A stretch of DNA of 64,000 nucleotides, taken from Oreohelix idahoensis (taxonomy: Eukaryota; Mollusca; Gastropoda; Stylommatophora; Oreohelicidae). The DNA is taken from positions 202,537-266,536 of the forward strand of contig JAMPIV010011344.1 in the NCBI GenBank assembly GCA_024509875.1, in the 5' to 3' direction. This document shows, one piece after another, positions 12,440 to 24,153 of this stretch. Under the pieces are notes generated by a model, which saw only the letters and a program-made list of their open reading frames with translations, was not told where the DNA came from and did not search any database. Each line of letters begins with the position of its first letter. The stretch's first letter is position 1. The translations under genes were made by a program, and so were the position numbers.

Positions 12440-13060
12440 AAGCGTCAGAATATTATCAGGTAACTGATTTTAAATGCCGTCTTTTCAGATGTGTTATGTG
12501 TCTAGCTGGGTGCACTTGAAGTAGGATCCTTAACTTAAGGCTCAAAGTAATGACTCTGGAGTTACTCCCTTCTAATCTTAGAATTCACTTCCAGTCTTAT
12601 GGCCTGTCCTATTTTGGGGTTCTAATATTCCGTATTCCTTGCTGTCTATGATTTCTCCTTGACAAAATTGGAAGTTAGTGAAGTAGTCTTACAAAGTGGT
12701 ATGTTATAAGCGAGATTTTTGCCCACACACACATATTGCTTCGTTAAGGAGGGATCCAATCAGGAGTAGTCTATCTCAGCATTTTCTTGCCAAACCAACC
12801 ATCATTAGCGTCTGATATTGGTAGCGGTTTATCCTCTACCCTCTTATGTAGAACATTACTACGTGACAACATAAGATATTGTTCTTTACATGGTATTTTC
12901 AAACTCCGTGACCATATAAGGTCTTGCCACTTCCGTTGTTACTTATAATGTTTAACAACTCACTACATCACAAATCTATCGCTGATAATCTCCTCCAAGA
13001 TGTTACTTTCTCGTAGTTGATTATTACAACGAAGTCAATTCTGCCGGAAGTGTTACAACA
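12440..13060. repeat. Diverged ~600-bp direct repeat, copy R2
   Basis: Partner of 8737-9360 in the same orientation, estimated by eye at roughly 70-75% identity. See that entry for shared words. Confidence 0.45.
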
Positions 13061-13380
13061 CTTTCTGTGCCATAATATTTAACAAGCTTGTTGTCTTCCG
13101 ACATCCCAGTGAAATCGGCCACGTATCAGCGGATGTTATCTACCTTGCCCGACAAAAATCTGCGTTTTCGCGCGTGCCGTCTGGGGTGTAACAAAAATTA
13201 CTCTGTTAGGTTCTTGTGTCTTTATTCACCGGCAGATGTAAATTGTTGAAATTTCGAACCCAAACCGAGCACCGTACTTTTTCTTACATTTTTTTTTCTT
13301 ACATTTTTGTTCTTAAATTCGAGCGAAAAATCTAACATCGTCTCCGCGCGGCAAATCTCTCTCTCAGTCCGCCTAGATTG

Positions 13381-13536
13381 TGCGCTCTCTCTTTCATTAC
13401 GGCAATGTACTTGTGCGCTATCTCTTTCTCCACGGCAATGTACTTGTGCGCTCTCTCTTTCTCCACGGCAATGTACTTGTGCGCTCTCTCTTTCACTACG
13501 GCAATGTACTTGTGCGCTCTCTCTTTCACTACGGCA
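13381..13536. repeat. 33-bp minisatellite, about 4.7 copies
   Basis: Units start at 13381, 13414, 13447, 13480 and 13513. Each reads TGCGCTCTCTCTTTC, then two to five variable bases, then CGGCAATGTACTTG. The units differ by only a few bases. All frames are open across the array because 33 is divisible by three, so the open frames here are an artefact of the period and not genes. Units are adjacent with no unique spacers, so it is not CRISPR. Confidence 0.85.
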
Positions 13537-13545
13537 TTTATCCAT

Positions 13546-16270
13546 CCGGTTGTGTGTCAGGACATCAAAGGGATTATTCGTCTGGTTGGGTGATGGTGGT
13601 GGTAAGAGTCTCTCTTCTGTGGATTGAAGTGACGTCGATTTGTAGCAATGTAATTTATATGATCCTGTGTAGGGAATGAAACAGCTCGATCGTTCTGTGA
13701 TCTACATCGATTCGAAGTGTATGGGATTTTGCGAAGGTTGCTTGCTCTACATCTTTGCAACTGTAGTGAGATATCCGTGATACACTCGCCCAAATATAAT
13801 TAGATTACCGCATTTGAATTTTTCTTCAATACGCCAAGATAGATTTTCTACACATCCCGTCACCAAATCTAATGCAAAATATTGGACACTACTTGAATTT
13901 TTTTTTAACTAACGTATTCTAAGAATCTATTATTAGTTACAACATGCGACAGTTGTCGTTAGACGTCGTTTTTTTTTTTTTTTTTTTTGAACGGGGCAAA
14001 CTGCAGCTGAGAAATAAATTACAGTAGTTATATTTTTTTCTTTTCTAGAACGTCACATTTTCAAAAAAACGCTAGCGAGCTTCTTGCTTTTGAATCTATT
14101 AACGCCACGCGATTTTACCCACCCCCATTACTACAGGCTTTTTCGTTACTCCGTACTAATTTTTAAATATAACATAAAACCGTCTTGGCAGTCGGCCAAC
14201 ACGTGTTTAGTTTAAAAAAAAGACGGTAGAAAAGAGGGGGGTTAGCATGGGAAAAGTCTAAACCCACTTGAGTATTGTCAAACTGAAACTAATGGACCAA
14301 ATGAGTGCAGGGGAGCGAAAGGGGCAAAAGAAAGACAGAAAACGTAGATAATGTATTGCATTCTATAGAAGGATGAATAAAAAGGAAAGGACAGAATGGA
14401 ATTATAAACGATAATGTTGCTTATTCAATACTATACTATTCCCTATAAAAACGTATCTGGACTTAGAGTAAAAGTATTTTGTTCAGAATAAATAAAAAGA
14501 AAAGTACAAAGATGCAAACTTAGCTAAGGATGTAGATGAAAACATACTGGCTAGATAAAGGACACTAGCCTGATTAATAATCACTTTCCATCTTTTAAAT
14601 CGCTTAAAAAGTGACTGAGTTATCGCATAAAATAAAAATTGACTACAGACTGACAGACGCACTGGTAACCTGTCGATTTTGGAAAACTAGGGGATGTTAC
14701 ATTTTTTTAGACGCGTTGTTTGGAAGCAAGTCAAATCGGCGTAGTTTAAATTGATTGGTTAATGTTAGTCTAAACTTAGAGAGAATAAAACTAAAGCTTT
14801 TGATATGCAGGGTACCACTTGAAAAATATTTCCTACAAGCAAGGTTCAAAGCAGAGCAATTAGTGACCGAATTGCCTTTGCGTCTGAAGCAGCAGCTATC
14901 TAAAGTGAACCATTGATAGCCTGTTAACCTTTAACAATTTGTGTGAATTATTTCATTGATTGCGGTAAGATGAAAATTTTTTTTAAATACATTATTAGAT
15001 TGTAGAGGCCAACCCAGATAGGGCGCCTTAACATTGTGTGTGTACGACATTAGCCTTTGTGGAAGATTGCGACATACTAGGAGCACAGGCATGTCTAAGC
15101 AGACTTAGGAAGCAAATCAAAGAACACTTGAGTTGAATAATATCATACATTCTTTTGACTGTAAGACCAAAAAGTCACTGGCAGGCCTATTGTTATATTA
15201 ACTCTGGAGAAAAAGAAAAGATTGTATTCCAGCTGAAGATGAAGATGATGTATAGTGACAGGGGCGTAGAGACTATGTGGAAAAGAAAATACCCCCTGAT
15301 TATGAGGCAGTCACGGTAAAGTTAAAGACTGTAGCTAATTTAGTTAGCTCTTTTATCTGATCACAATACATGTTTAATGATGTTAAATTGGTAGTGGTGG
15401 AGATAATTAACTAGAGATTGAGGAAGGCTTGTTCCTCTTATTTCAGGGTTACATCACCCAGTATCAAGTTGGTCAGAAGCCGGAGCTATAGAATTTGAGG
15501 CAACCTACCGGTTGTTTCTATATTGAAGCCTAAATGTACTAGCAGTCTCCAGTATACACTGTAGTGAAGCAGTGTGCAATTTTTCTCGAGCAAGTCATTC
15601 AGTGTCAACAAGAATTAAAAGATAAGCCAAAATCTTGCGGGCTTATATGCAAACTCAAATGTGTTTAATCTCCACCCTATTCAGAAACAGTTTATGACAT
15701 GATGAGACCACCAGTCTTTCCCAATAGTGACTCTTCATAGAACAGTATTTTCCAACAGGGAATAAAAAAGTTTATAAACATTAGAATATTAAGATTTATT
15801 GGACAGATGTCTTTCATGTGCATTTAATTTTGTATAAAACCACATTTTCACTTTTAAGTTTTAAACATTCCTGTCCTAAAAGAGTTGAGGGACAGGAAAT
15901 TAAATATACTTGCATAGCTGACCTCACTCTGTAGACACGTACTGATTATTTTCTTTAACATCAAAACCCACCACAGCAACCTGGGTTGATCTTGTATAAC
16001 TAGGTTTACAGTGTTCCTCGTGGGGCTACGTTTTTCCTTAGGAGACTGTGTATTCCGATAGGCTTCTAAAATGATTTCTTGATCAGCCATATCTGGGTAT
16101 TTAAACTGAGAATCGATTTCTGGTTGTCTTCGTGTTCGATATTTGCGGGTGTTCTGATAATATTCTGTGCCATCCGTGTATACCATTTCTCTTTTCGGTG
16201 CTTCCAGGTATCCTCCGGTCAATTGTTTAGCTTGTTTTGAACTCTCCGTATTTCTCCATGGGGGTATCAG
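13546..16270. other. No recognisable feature
   Basis: Non-coding, AT-rich sequence. A poly-T run of about 18 lies near 13970. No repeat partner, RNA gene or domain-bearing frame was found. Confidence 0.45.
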
Positions 16271-16274
16271 TAAA

Positions 16275-16500
16275 AAATTTGTTGGCCTTGTAAAAAGACA
16301 CAGTACCTTACTAAAGACCATAATAGAAGGTGGAGTTAAAGGCAAACGTGCAAGAGGAAGACAGCGCTATTAGTGGAAATGTAACATCAAGAGATGGACA
16401 AGAAAGAGTCCATCACAATATCAAGAGTAAAAACAGAACACGCCTGAGATCCATTCCAGCCGATCTAAGATATTGATATATCTGATGATGATGATGAATA
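16275..16500 (+). pseudogene. LINE 3' end: RT C-terminal tail and GATGAT tail
   Basis: The plus strand around 16310-16420 reads KTIIEGGVKGKRARGRQRY, a stop, then WKCNIKRWT. That layout (a GKR-x-RGR-x-R block, then a Trp-rich stretch) is the C-terminus of many invertebrate LINE reverse transcriptases. It ends in repeated GAT/GATGAT at 16484-16498, which would be the LINE's simple-repeat 3' tail. The fragment is severely 5'-truncated and carries at least one stop. Confidence 0.55.
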
Positions 16501-16696
16501 GTCTTGTTGTCTCCCCCCTTCCCTTCCCCACAAAAAAAAAATTATTGACAATCATCTTAACAAGACAATTTCGAGAACTACACGTTAAATCGTTGAAAGT
16601 ATTTAAACAGAGACATGAAAATAGGTCGTATATCTTTATCATCACTGCCCTACAGATCACAAAGGAGCATGATGATGATGATGATGAAAAAAGGTA

Positions 16697-16978
16697 AAGG
16701 TAGTCGCATAGCTGATACTGCCGTAAGGGAGTGAAGTGTTAGAGACTTCACTATACTAGGTCCAGCATCGAGAGGTGGGGGTGACCAGTTCCTTTCATCG
16801 CTGCCTTTTCCTTCCCTAACTGAAGGGCAAAGTTAGGTACCCATTCACAGCTGGGACGACTGGAGCACGATGATACCGTGAATCGAACCCGGTACCTTAG
16901 CCGCAAGAGACCAGCGCTCTAACCACTCTGTCAATCGGACACTCATTAAAAAACATGATAACGGATGCAAACGGAATG
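16697..16978 (-). mobile_element. tRNA-derived SINE, family 1, copy 1
   Basis: Read on the minus strand from about 16970, it opens with a tRNA-like head. An A-box-like stretch (agagtggttagagcgctgg) is followed about 30 nt later by a B box (GGTTCGATTC). A body of about 190 bp follows (with 'ctggtcacccccacctctcg' and 'gctggacctagta'), and it ends near 16697 beside a CAT-repeat tail. Two further copies lie at 27232-27480 and 27930-28180. The pol III promoter boxes make it a SINE rather than a functional tRNA gene, since no cloverleaf 3' half follows. Confidence 0.7.
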
Positions 16979-17427
16979 TTAAAAATATGAAGGGGAAAGG
17001 GGGGAGGAAGAGATTTGTGACGTCGCGTAAGGGGGTGGCAAAAGTCTTTTTGTTGCGTGTAAAATGTGACAACTCCATGGCCTTGACACTGCGATTGGAT
17101 TTGCCGAACTGAAGAAAAAGTACGATGCTCCGTTTACCCTCAACATTTCAACAATTTTCATCGCCGGTGAATAAAGACACAAGAACCCTCTGTTATCTCC
17201 CAATCGTGTGGCTGGTGTAACAATACGAATCTCGCTAAATGTAGACTCTCAGTCCGTCTGGTCAGTGGGAAATCACACAAACTCGTCGACGTGGCTGCAA
17301 AACAGGTCAAGCGGTCTGGTACCGTATGGTGAGTGGCGAAGTAGGACAAGATAACCTCGATCGATGAAAGCGTAATCAGTAAACAAGGGAGGAATTAGCA
17401 CTTAGAAGGAATGGTCGAGTAAGTACT

Positions 17428-17610
17428 TCTTCTTCTTCTTCTTCTTCTTCTTCCGTCCTTAGCCAAAGACCGACCAAGCAGTCAGAGGCCATCACGCCTT
17501 GTGGCGTCTTAAGGGCAACAGCAGATTGATTTTCTCTGTTGAAGTTTCCCATCACGCCTAGCGGCGTCTTTAGGGCAACAACAAATAGATCCATCTGCCG
17601 TTGTTTCCGC
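17428..17610 (-). pseudogene. LINE 3' end with AAG tail
   Basis: The plus strand shows a CTT repeat (17428-17453) followed by two copies of a short block containing 'catcacgcc-tg-ggcgtctt' (about 17489 and 17551). On the minus strand these read VALKTPxGVM. They correspond to AALQDATRRDGH at the end of the LINE tails at 19.5, 20.3 and 55.5 kb. The AAG tail is shared by that family. This copy keeps only the last few dozen codons. Confidence 0.5.
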
Positions 17611-17639
17611 AATCGGTGTGACAAGCCAACGGGTGATCA

Positions 17640-18930
17640 GCCCATTGGGCTCGAGTAAGTACGGCAGGAGAGAATTGAAGACCAGAAACAGAGAACCGGC
17701 GATTTCGTCACAAGTGCAGCAGAACCTGCTATGGGACCTATGTTTATCTTGACCTTTTTACAGGGAGCATCTCACGCGTCTCGGTTGATTTAGTAGTCAA
17801 TTCTAGAGAATGCGCGGCAGACTGGAAATGAATATTTAGTCGTCTTGGCTGAGTTTACTAAAATATAAGATTGAGAAGAGCACCTTTTAAAAATACTGTA
17901 GTCATCAAACTGACAAGTTAACAGATGTCACATCGGATATACAGATGGTTAAAATAGTATATTTCAAAGAGGTACGAGTATTTTATTTAGTTTTTATGTG
18001 TCCTATCTAGCCTTCACTTTCTTTCCTTTCCTGACGAAGGCCTTGTGGCCGTAACGTAGACTATTTTCTTTGTCTTTTGTCCTCGTAAGACGAATCACCT
18101 TTTCTCGATTTTTTTTTCAAACCCATCCATTATATTTCAAAGACTGCGTTGTTAAATATATGCCCTACATTCTCTTCCTACGATACTTCTGCGTTTAACA
18201 TTTTCGTCTTATTTGAATGTTATTATTATTTTCATAGTTTCTCGTCAAGACAAAAACAACCTTTAATTGTTTGTCGCCTGAGTCAGGAGTCATACCGAAA
18301 TGAATTAGATCATTTTTCCAACAAAGCAGTTTGTTTTTGGTAGTTATTTTTAGAACTCACGCAATGTACGTTACTGTCCGCATAAGTAAAGTGCACATTT
18401 CTGGGGTACCTCCACCTGCATAATATCTATTTATAGATTTCAACGGTTGAACGTGTCCAGCGTAGAAATGAACGGTAATTCCCGCAGTTGGTCAAACTGT
18501 GTTATAGTATTTTCAATGTTGTTACTTCTCGGAACAAGAAGGCTAGCTAATGAAATCGGTGCTGAATAAAATCAAAGGTGTGGCGTCAGCTAAACTATTA
18601 TTTCTTGCGGTTATTTCTTTACAAACACCAGCAGCAATGACCAAAGCAGCGTTGCAGCAGCAACGACACCTGCTTAATTGTAATTAGCGGCGGTAACAAT
18701 AAAAGCAGTACTAGTGATAATACTACAAGGTTGTCGTTGTTCTGGTTAGTAAGGTAGAGGCCGACATACAACACGAAGAGAGGTGGAGAGAGAAATTAAA
18801 GGGACGAGTTAGACGTGGAAAGGTCCTGAGCTGATGTCATGAATGAGCAATTATAGCCTCTGTGTGACCGGGGCCCGAAAGGAGAGCAAAGAGTAGTAAC
18901 AGTGTGAGCTACGAAGCATGTCGTAAATAG
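17640..18930. other. No recognisable feature
   Basis: Non-coding sequence with no repeat partner that I could see in the window and no domain-bearing frame. Confidence 0.4.
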
Positions 18931-18939
18931 CGACTACTA

Positions 18940-19285
18940 TGGGGGTTGGGCGATGGAACGGCTACCGCAACCTGAAGACGCTTTAAGCAGAACCCAAAAA
19001 AAAAGGGGGGGGGGGGGAGCTTGAAGAAAATGCTGGCGATGAACATGATGCACACTGAGGTAACCTGCTGATAGCATTACAAGGCAGTTCTTGGTCTTGA
19101 ATCCCAATGAAAGAAGAGGTAGAGGGCGACCGGAAGACACTTGAAGAAGAGAACTGGATTCAGAAATGAAAGGGATAAAGGAGGCATGGAAGGATCATGA
19201 GTGGGCTGCGCAAGACAAGGGGACTGTGAGAATTTCTTGAAACTCTACGCTCCCTGGCAAAGTGAAGGATGATGATGATAAATAG
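18940..19285 (+). pseudogene. LINE 3' end, GATGAT-tailed
   Basis: The plus strand around 19105-19250 reads NPNERRGRGRPEDT, a stop, then RRELDSEMKGIKEAW and DHEWAAQDKG. This matches the pattern GK(R)RGRPxxTWRR...E seen at LINE RT C-termini. It ends in a GAT repeat near 19270-19280. A poly-G run (19006-19018) interrupts it. Upstream sequence shares a block with 23030-23180 and 27650-27770 in inverted orientation. Confidence 0.45.
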
Positions 19286-19433
19286 TAGCTTCATTGTACC
19301 ACCAGCAACACTCTTTCATAAAAACAGCACATAAAACGAGAACAGTATAACCGCAAGAGACAACCGCAACAATAAAAACTACAGAAATGTTGCATCCACA
19401 AGCATCGATATTGAAAACAATTAGCAACAACAG

Positions 19434-19680
19434 CCTCTTCTTCTTCTTGACCGTTAGCCGCCGACTGTGAAAGCAGTCAGTGGCCATCACGCCTGGTGGC
19501 GTCTTGTAGGGCAGCAGCAAACTGCTTCCACCTTGCTCGGTCGGCGGCCGTCCTTCTTGCAGTGCCCAAGCTCTGGTTCATTCTTTGCATCTCGGCCTCC
19601 ACAGTTCTCCGCCAAGTTGTTTTTGGTTGGCCTCTTTTTCGCTTTCCTTCGGGGGTCCATAGCATAACTGTTCTTGTGGT
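19434..19680 (-). pseudogene. LINE RT C-terminal tail, AAG-tailed family
   Basis: On the minus strand the frame reads VMLWTPEGKRKRGQPKTTW, then RRTVEAEMQRMNQS and ARWKQFAAALQDATRRDGH. A short 3' part ends in AAG repeats at 19434-19448. This is the C-terminus of an APE-type LINE, 5'-truncated near 19680. Family members lie at 17428, 20247-21025 (minus) and 55190 (plus). Confidence 0.7.
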
Positions 19681-20246
19681 AACAACAGCCTCATTGGAGA
19701 TAAAAAGTTTGGCGTTGCAGCAACTTTTAAACGTCCATGGGTATGTGTCTGGCACTTGTAAGAAAGAAAGAAAGCAATAGAATACTAGACAGCACCAAAG
19801 TAAGAAAAGTGAGAAGCTCATCGGGTAAGGATAGTCGAACCAGGGATCATGCGAACGGCGTCATCGCCTCGTTGCGGGAGTGAATCATGAAAGAACACCC
19901 GTCCAACTTAGCACCCCAGAAAGTGTTTTGTTGGCAGTGGTCGCCTGCACGACACTACACGCAGCTATGAAATGTAGGCCCCCTAAACGACACAGACTTA
20001 GTATTAACGCAATCGAATCTATAACTTTCCTTTTCACCAGATGTAAGCAAGTATAACACAAGACAATAATCGCTATACAGCGTCAAGGAAATCGCAGAAG
20101 AATGTGAACAGTAATAAATAGCATTTGGTTATTTTAAGGATGAATGGCACTGCAGTCAGCAACACATCACGTTGCTTTCTTCACAACACTCATTAGTGCT
20201 ACACAAGATGCATAATTATAAAAAAACAAGCTAGTCACTCGCCCAA

Positions 20247-20888
20247 ATATCTTCTTCTTGAATCCTTTAGCCCCTGACTGTCAAATGAGTCAGTGGCCAT
20301 CGCGCCTAGTGGCGTCTTGTAGGGCAGCAACAAACTGCTTCCACTTTGTTCGGTCGGCGGCCATCCTTCGTACAGTGCCACAGCTCTGGTTCATTCTTTG
20401 CATCTCGGCCTCCACAGTTCTCCGCGAAGTTGTTTTTGGTCGGCCCGTCTTTCGCTTTCTTTCGGGGTCCATAGCACAGCTATTCTTGTGATGGCATCGG
20501 GGTCTCTTCTGAGGACGTGGCCAACCCAACTGCAGCGTCCGCCATCTACGATGGTGTGCATGTCCTCTTGGTTACTCCGAGTAAGTAGTTCTTGGTTAGT
20601 GATAGTATTCGGCCAAAAGATTCGAAGAATTTTCCTTAGACAGATTGTGTGGAAGGAGGACAGTTTCGACATTTCCTTTTCTGTTACTTTCCAGCATTCC
20701 GCACAACAGAGAAGCACGGAAAGTACACAGCTCTCATATAATCTTTATTTTTTGTTTGTGCTGTACTGGGAAGACTTCCAGATGTTGTTGAGACTAGCAA
20801 AGGCTGTTCTCGCTTTATTCATTCTGTTGTTGATATCTTTGCTTGTTTCGCCGTCTGGTGTTACTATGCATCCTAGGTATGATGTCGT
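20247..20888 (-). pseudogene. LINE RT 3' third, AAG-tailed family
   Basis: Minus-strand reading starts at TSYLGCIVTPDGETSKDIN, the RT thumb-side segment. It continues through a frame break into CCAECWKVTEKEMSKLSSF and WVGHVLRRDPDAITR, and after another frameshift ends in GRPKTTSRRTVEAEMQRMNQ and AALQDATRRDGH. AAG repeats lie near 20250. Length is about 640 bp with at least two frameshifts. The upstream edge at 20888 abuts a second copy fragment. Confidence 0.7.
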
Positions 20889-21025
20889 GCCCCAACTCTG
20901 GTTCATGCTTTGCATCTCAGCCTCCACTGTTCTCCGCCAGGTTGTCTTTGGTCTGCCTCTCTTTCGCTGTCCTTGTGAGGTCCATAGCATAGCAGTTCTG
21001 ATGATTCGTCCAAACATGCCGGGAA
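20889..21025 (-). pseudogene. Second LINE tail fragment fused to the first
   Basis: Minus-strand reading RTAMLWTSQGQRKRGRPKTTW then RRTVEAEMQSMNQSWGT runs directly, and in frame, into TTSYLGC of the neighbouring copy. The order is therefore C-terminal tail first, earlier RT segment second, which one normal copy cannot give. The missing end of this copy is not found beyond 20247. Confidence 0.6.
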
Positions 21026-21029
21026 CTAA

Positions 21030-22910
21030 TTATGTTGTGTTCTTTCTACTGTTTGTCCCTGATTACGGCCCTAATTATCCTTTAGTCATTTCATTTCTTT
21101 CTTCTTCTTCCTCGTTCGTCCCGAAAAGGACCTTTGTATTTCATTTCTTTCCATTCCATTTAAGCGTCATTGGATCTTTGTAGTTAAATTTAACATGACT
21201 TATGGTTAGTGCACCTTGTTATTGATGAACAGAATCGACATCATTGCACTCCGGGCAAACCCAAAGGTGCTCAGTCTCCCTCAGTATATATATATCGAAG
21301 AGTGTGAATGCTAACTGTTCCTGTAGCTGACTAGTTGTATACACGACGGGTGCATCCTCTCATACGTCCATCTCTGCTAGCCTGACGTTTGATGCCAAAT
21401 TCCAACAGTCTTAACTTTGATGATTCATCTAGTGCACCTTGAAAACTTCGAAAGGCCTGTATGCTTTTTAAATGGGCGTTCAATTTAGCTTTCACGGTGC
21501 GGTGAGCGCTGTTTCCAAATCTACCCGAATTGCGCTACGAACAGATTGCACGGCATGTGCATTTTTTGTGTTAATTTACTTTGTATGGTGCTTTGCTCGA
21601 CTTTTCCGTATTTTTCTTAAAAACTGGCGTGATTTTTTTCATTGTTCGTTACAGACTTTTCACTTAGGCAGTTATAAAAATGAGGATATGACGTCCAAAG
21701 GGGTACCATTTTAAAAAAAAAAGACCTTTTATTTCGAATATTTAAGGAACTTCAAACAAGAACCTGTACATTTGTTTCCTTCTGGGTATTTCTAGAGCAC
21801 TTGTTACTCGATAGCTGACGCTAGTGTTTATAAATCCACGTAAGTCATCGCTGTAGGTATTTACTTTCATCTCAAACCAGATTATGATGCGGTATCTTCA
21901 GCATTCCAGTAATGTATAGAATGTCCGTACGCGAGCTGGCTATTTCTGGAGATCAAGCACTTGTAAAGCGATTAGACTACTCATTTTTTGTAGGGGTGTG
22001 ACTGTTGTGTTTACTGATTACGAAAGAGACAGAGATAGAATGGAATGTTTGGGCTTTTTTATTACTGACAGTCGGTAGTTTGAGGTACGCGGGTTTATCA
22101 TTGTCTGAAGTGGTATGCAGAGCAGACAGCGATAATAATGCATGGGTAACGTGGGTTGATATTTTAATCGAGTGTCATCCTTGTTTGCAAGCACAATGAT
22201 GACACAGTGAGTGAAGAAATTATGGAATGTTTGCATAGCTTCAGCTGAATGTTCAGGTACGTGAAGGGGTTCAGTTAACGTTAACGTCTTGTGCTGTACT
22301 GACTGTCGGAGGTGGTCTTGTGTCTCCATTTCCGTCGATTTCTGGTGTCTTGAAGCAGCTGTTTCTTCAGTTTTCTCTAATGCCAATAAGTCAGTTACAT
22401 GGGGTTTCCTGTCTTTGTCTTCTACTTGTTCTGTGTGACACACCTTTGCCAGGTGTTACCAGATACTCCTATTTTTACTCCTTGATGCATCTTGAGAATT
22501 TTGTCCGTCTGCTGTTTATTATGTTGGTTATTTTACCACTTTCTTGTGTTGTTCTGGTGACTTCTTCATTTGCTTTTCTGGCGTTCCAAGGTATCCCGTT
22601 GCATCCTTTTTTCTCATCCTTCATTCTTATATTTTTTTCCCCACGTTTGTTTATTGTTTAGCTCTCGCATGTGTGAAATAATTATATATATTTATAACAT
22701 CATAGAACTCTTTTTATCACTGCCAGGGGCAGTTTATTTAAAAAAAATTTTTTTTTTTTTTTTTTTTGGCGGGTAAGAATGCTCTTCATGCTGTAAAAAT
22801 CTGATTTTTCTGTCTCAATTATTGCCTTAAATTTATTTAGCTTTCAGCCATTGTAAATGATAGAAAGAACAAGGCAAACAACAGTGAAATAAGAAGTAGG
22901 GAATATATGC
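21030..22910. other. No recognisable feature
   Basis: T-rich non-coding sequence, with a poly-T run near 22748-22767. The open frames between 22018 and 22661 are unsupported by any domain. Confidence 0.4.
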
Positions 22911-22914
22911 TGCT

Positions 22915-23200
22915 GTTGGATCAATCAGTCTATACCCTTTAGCTCCCCAAGGAGCATAGGCCTTCAACAAACACACGCCAAGACCTCCTATCACGTGCCA
23001 TCAGCTCAAGCTCTTTCCACGTTTTCCTTCATCATGTTCAGTGTACTTCTTGGTCTATTTCTGCCACTTTTACCTTGGGCGTTCCAGAACAAGGAATGCC
23101 TTGTATTGCTATCCACAGGTTTCCTCAGTGTTTGTCCTTATCCATCGCCAGCGTCTTCTTTTCATCTCTTGTTCCACTTATTTTTATCTGGTTCTTGTCA
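22915..23200 (-). pseudogene. Degenerate LINE RT C-terminal tail
   Basis: On the minus strand, FWNAQGKSGRNRPRSTL resembles the WxPxGKRxRGRPxxT motif of the other LINE tails. It is followed, with stops, by a stretch rich in Arg and Trp. A block of about 110 bp around the motif recurs at 19040-19130 (opposite strand) and 27660-27760, so it is a dispersed family. The edges are soft. Confidence 0.4.
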
Positions 23201-23422
23201 TTAGTTCCACATTTGTCATACCATTTTAATGCTGTTGGATAGGACTGTAATGAAGTGGTCATTTTCTTTCGTTGTGTTTTACCTTTTTTTTTGAGCATCG
23301 TTCTCATTTTATATCTCCACCATCTTAGCTCTTTCATTATTTTTTATCGGGATCATTTCAAATCACGCCTTGTATTTAAGTGCAACTATAGTATTTAATC
23401 ACACCATGCACTTAAATGTAAC

Positions 23423-23426
23423 TAAT
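23423..23426. other. 4-bp target-site duplication (TAAT), left
   Basis: TAAT precedes the 5' LTR and recurs directly after the 3' LTR at 26424-26427. Four bases are few, but the position is exact at both edges. Confidence 0.6.
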
Positions 23427-23992
23427 TGTGACCGCGCCATTTTGTCTGTCGTTCTCAACGCCATCTTGTAAATACCAGTGTCTCCGTGGCTCAGTGCCTT
23501 TCTACCACAACATCTTCAAGAGGTTTAACTAGGCCACAATAAAGCCTAGAAATAGTTGTGTTGTATATTTGTGTTTTCGCTCTTAACGGATCATTCATCG
23601 CGGGTGTTATTTGAGTGGCCCAATCAATACGCGCTGCGGACTGAGTTGAGCGATTAGCCCTAGGGCCTATATAAGAAGTGCCTAGCCTGCGAACGAGTCT
23701 CTCTCGTTGCCAGTCGCCCCAAAGAAACCAGATAACAAGAGTCGATCTACAGTATAGATGCCTTGAACACATTAGCAATCGAGCACTGGCTGGGTGTTTG
23801 GTTTTGTTCGCTTTGTTTTATTTGTTTAATGTTTGCTTCGTGTGCTTAATGTCACTGACAGGGTTGTAGAAATAAATACAGCCCCTGCCTTAAGAATCAG
23901 AGTTTTATTGTTGAATCGGGTCGGTTGCGAGTGTGCAAGAGAGTGATCAAATATCACAACTTCATCATCATCATTTCGCCCACCCTATCACA
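23427..23992 (+). repeat. 5' LTR (566 bp)
   Basis: Starts TGTGACCGCGCC and ends CCACCCTATCACA. It contains a TATA-like 'cctatataagaag' near 23668 and an 'aataaa' near 23870, as expected for an LTR promoter and polyadenylation signal. It matches 25852-26423 almost base for base. Confidence 0.9.
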
Positions 23993-23993
23993 A

Positions 23994-24011
23994 TTGGCGT
24001 CGTCGGCAGGA
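23994..24011 (+). promoter_or_regulatory. Primer-binding site candidate
   Basis: The 18 nt TTGGCGTCGTCGGCAGGA lie one base after the 5' LTR, the position where a tRNA 3' end primes minus-strand synthesis. I have not identified the tRNA. Confidence 0.55.
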
Positions 24012-24153
24012 TTGACAGACAGCACGCAGTGAAGCAACTCTACAGTAATTAGAGTAACAACAGCCGAAACAGTAGAACACCCAGTTCAGTGCAAGGCAAG
24101 GGACGGGATCATCCAGTTTGTCAATATTTCTAGTCAACTCTACTAGCAACAAG

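Noticed and set aside
13381..13536. Possible CRISPR-like array
   Set aside because: Units are contiguous with no unique spacers, and the window is from an animal genome.
13222..13679. Several overlapping frames of 65-107 codons with repeating peptides
   Set aside because: Artefact of the 33-bp minisatellite, whose period keeps all frames open.
16860..16960. Possible tRNA gene
   Set aside because: A and B boxes are present but the sequence continues into a SINE body shared with two other loci. It is a SINE head.
20398..21183. 261-codon plus-strand frame
   Set aside because: It is antisense to LINE reverse transcriptase tails that are clearly coding on the minus strand.
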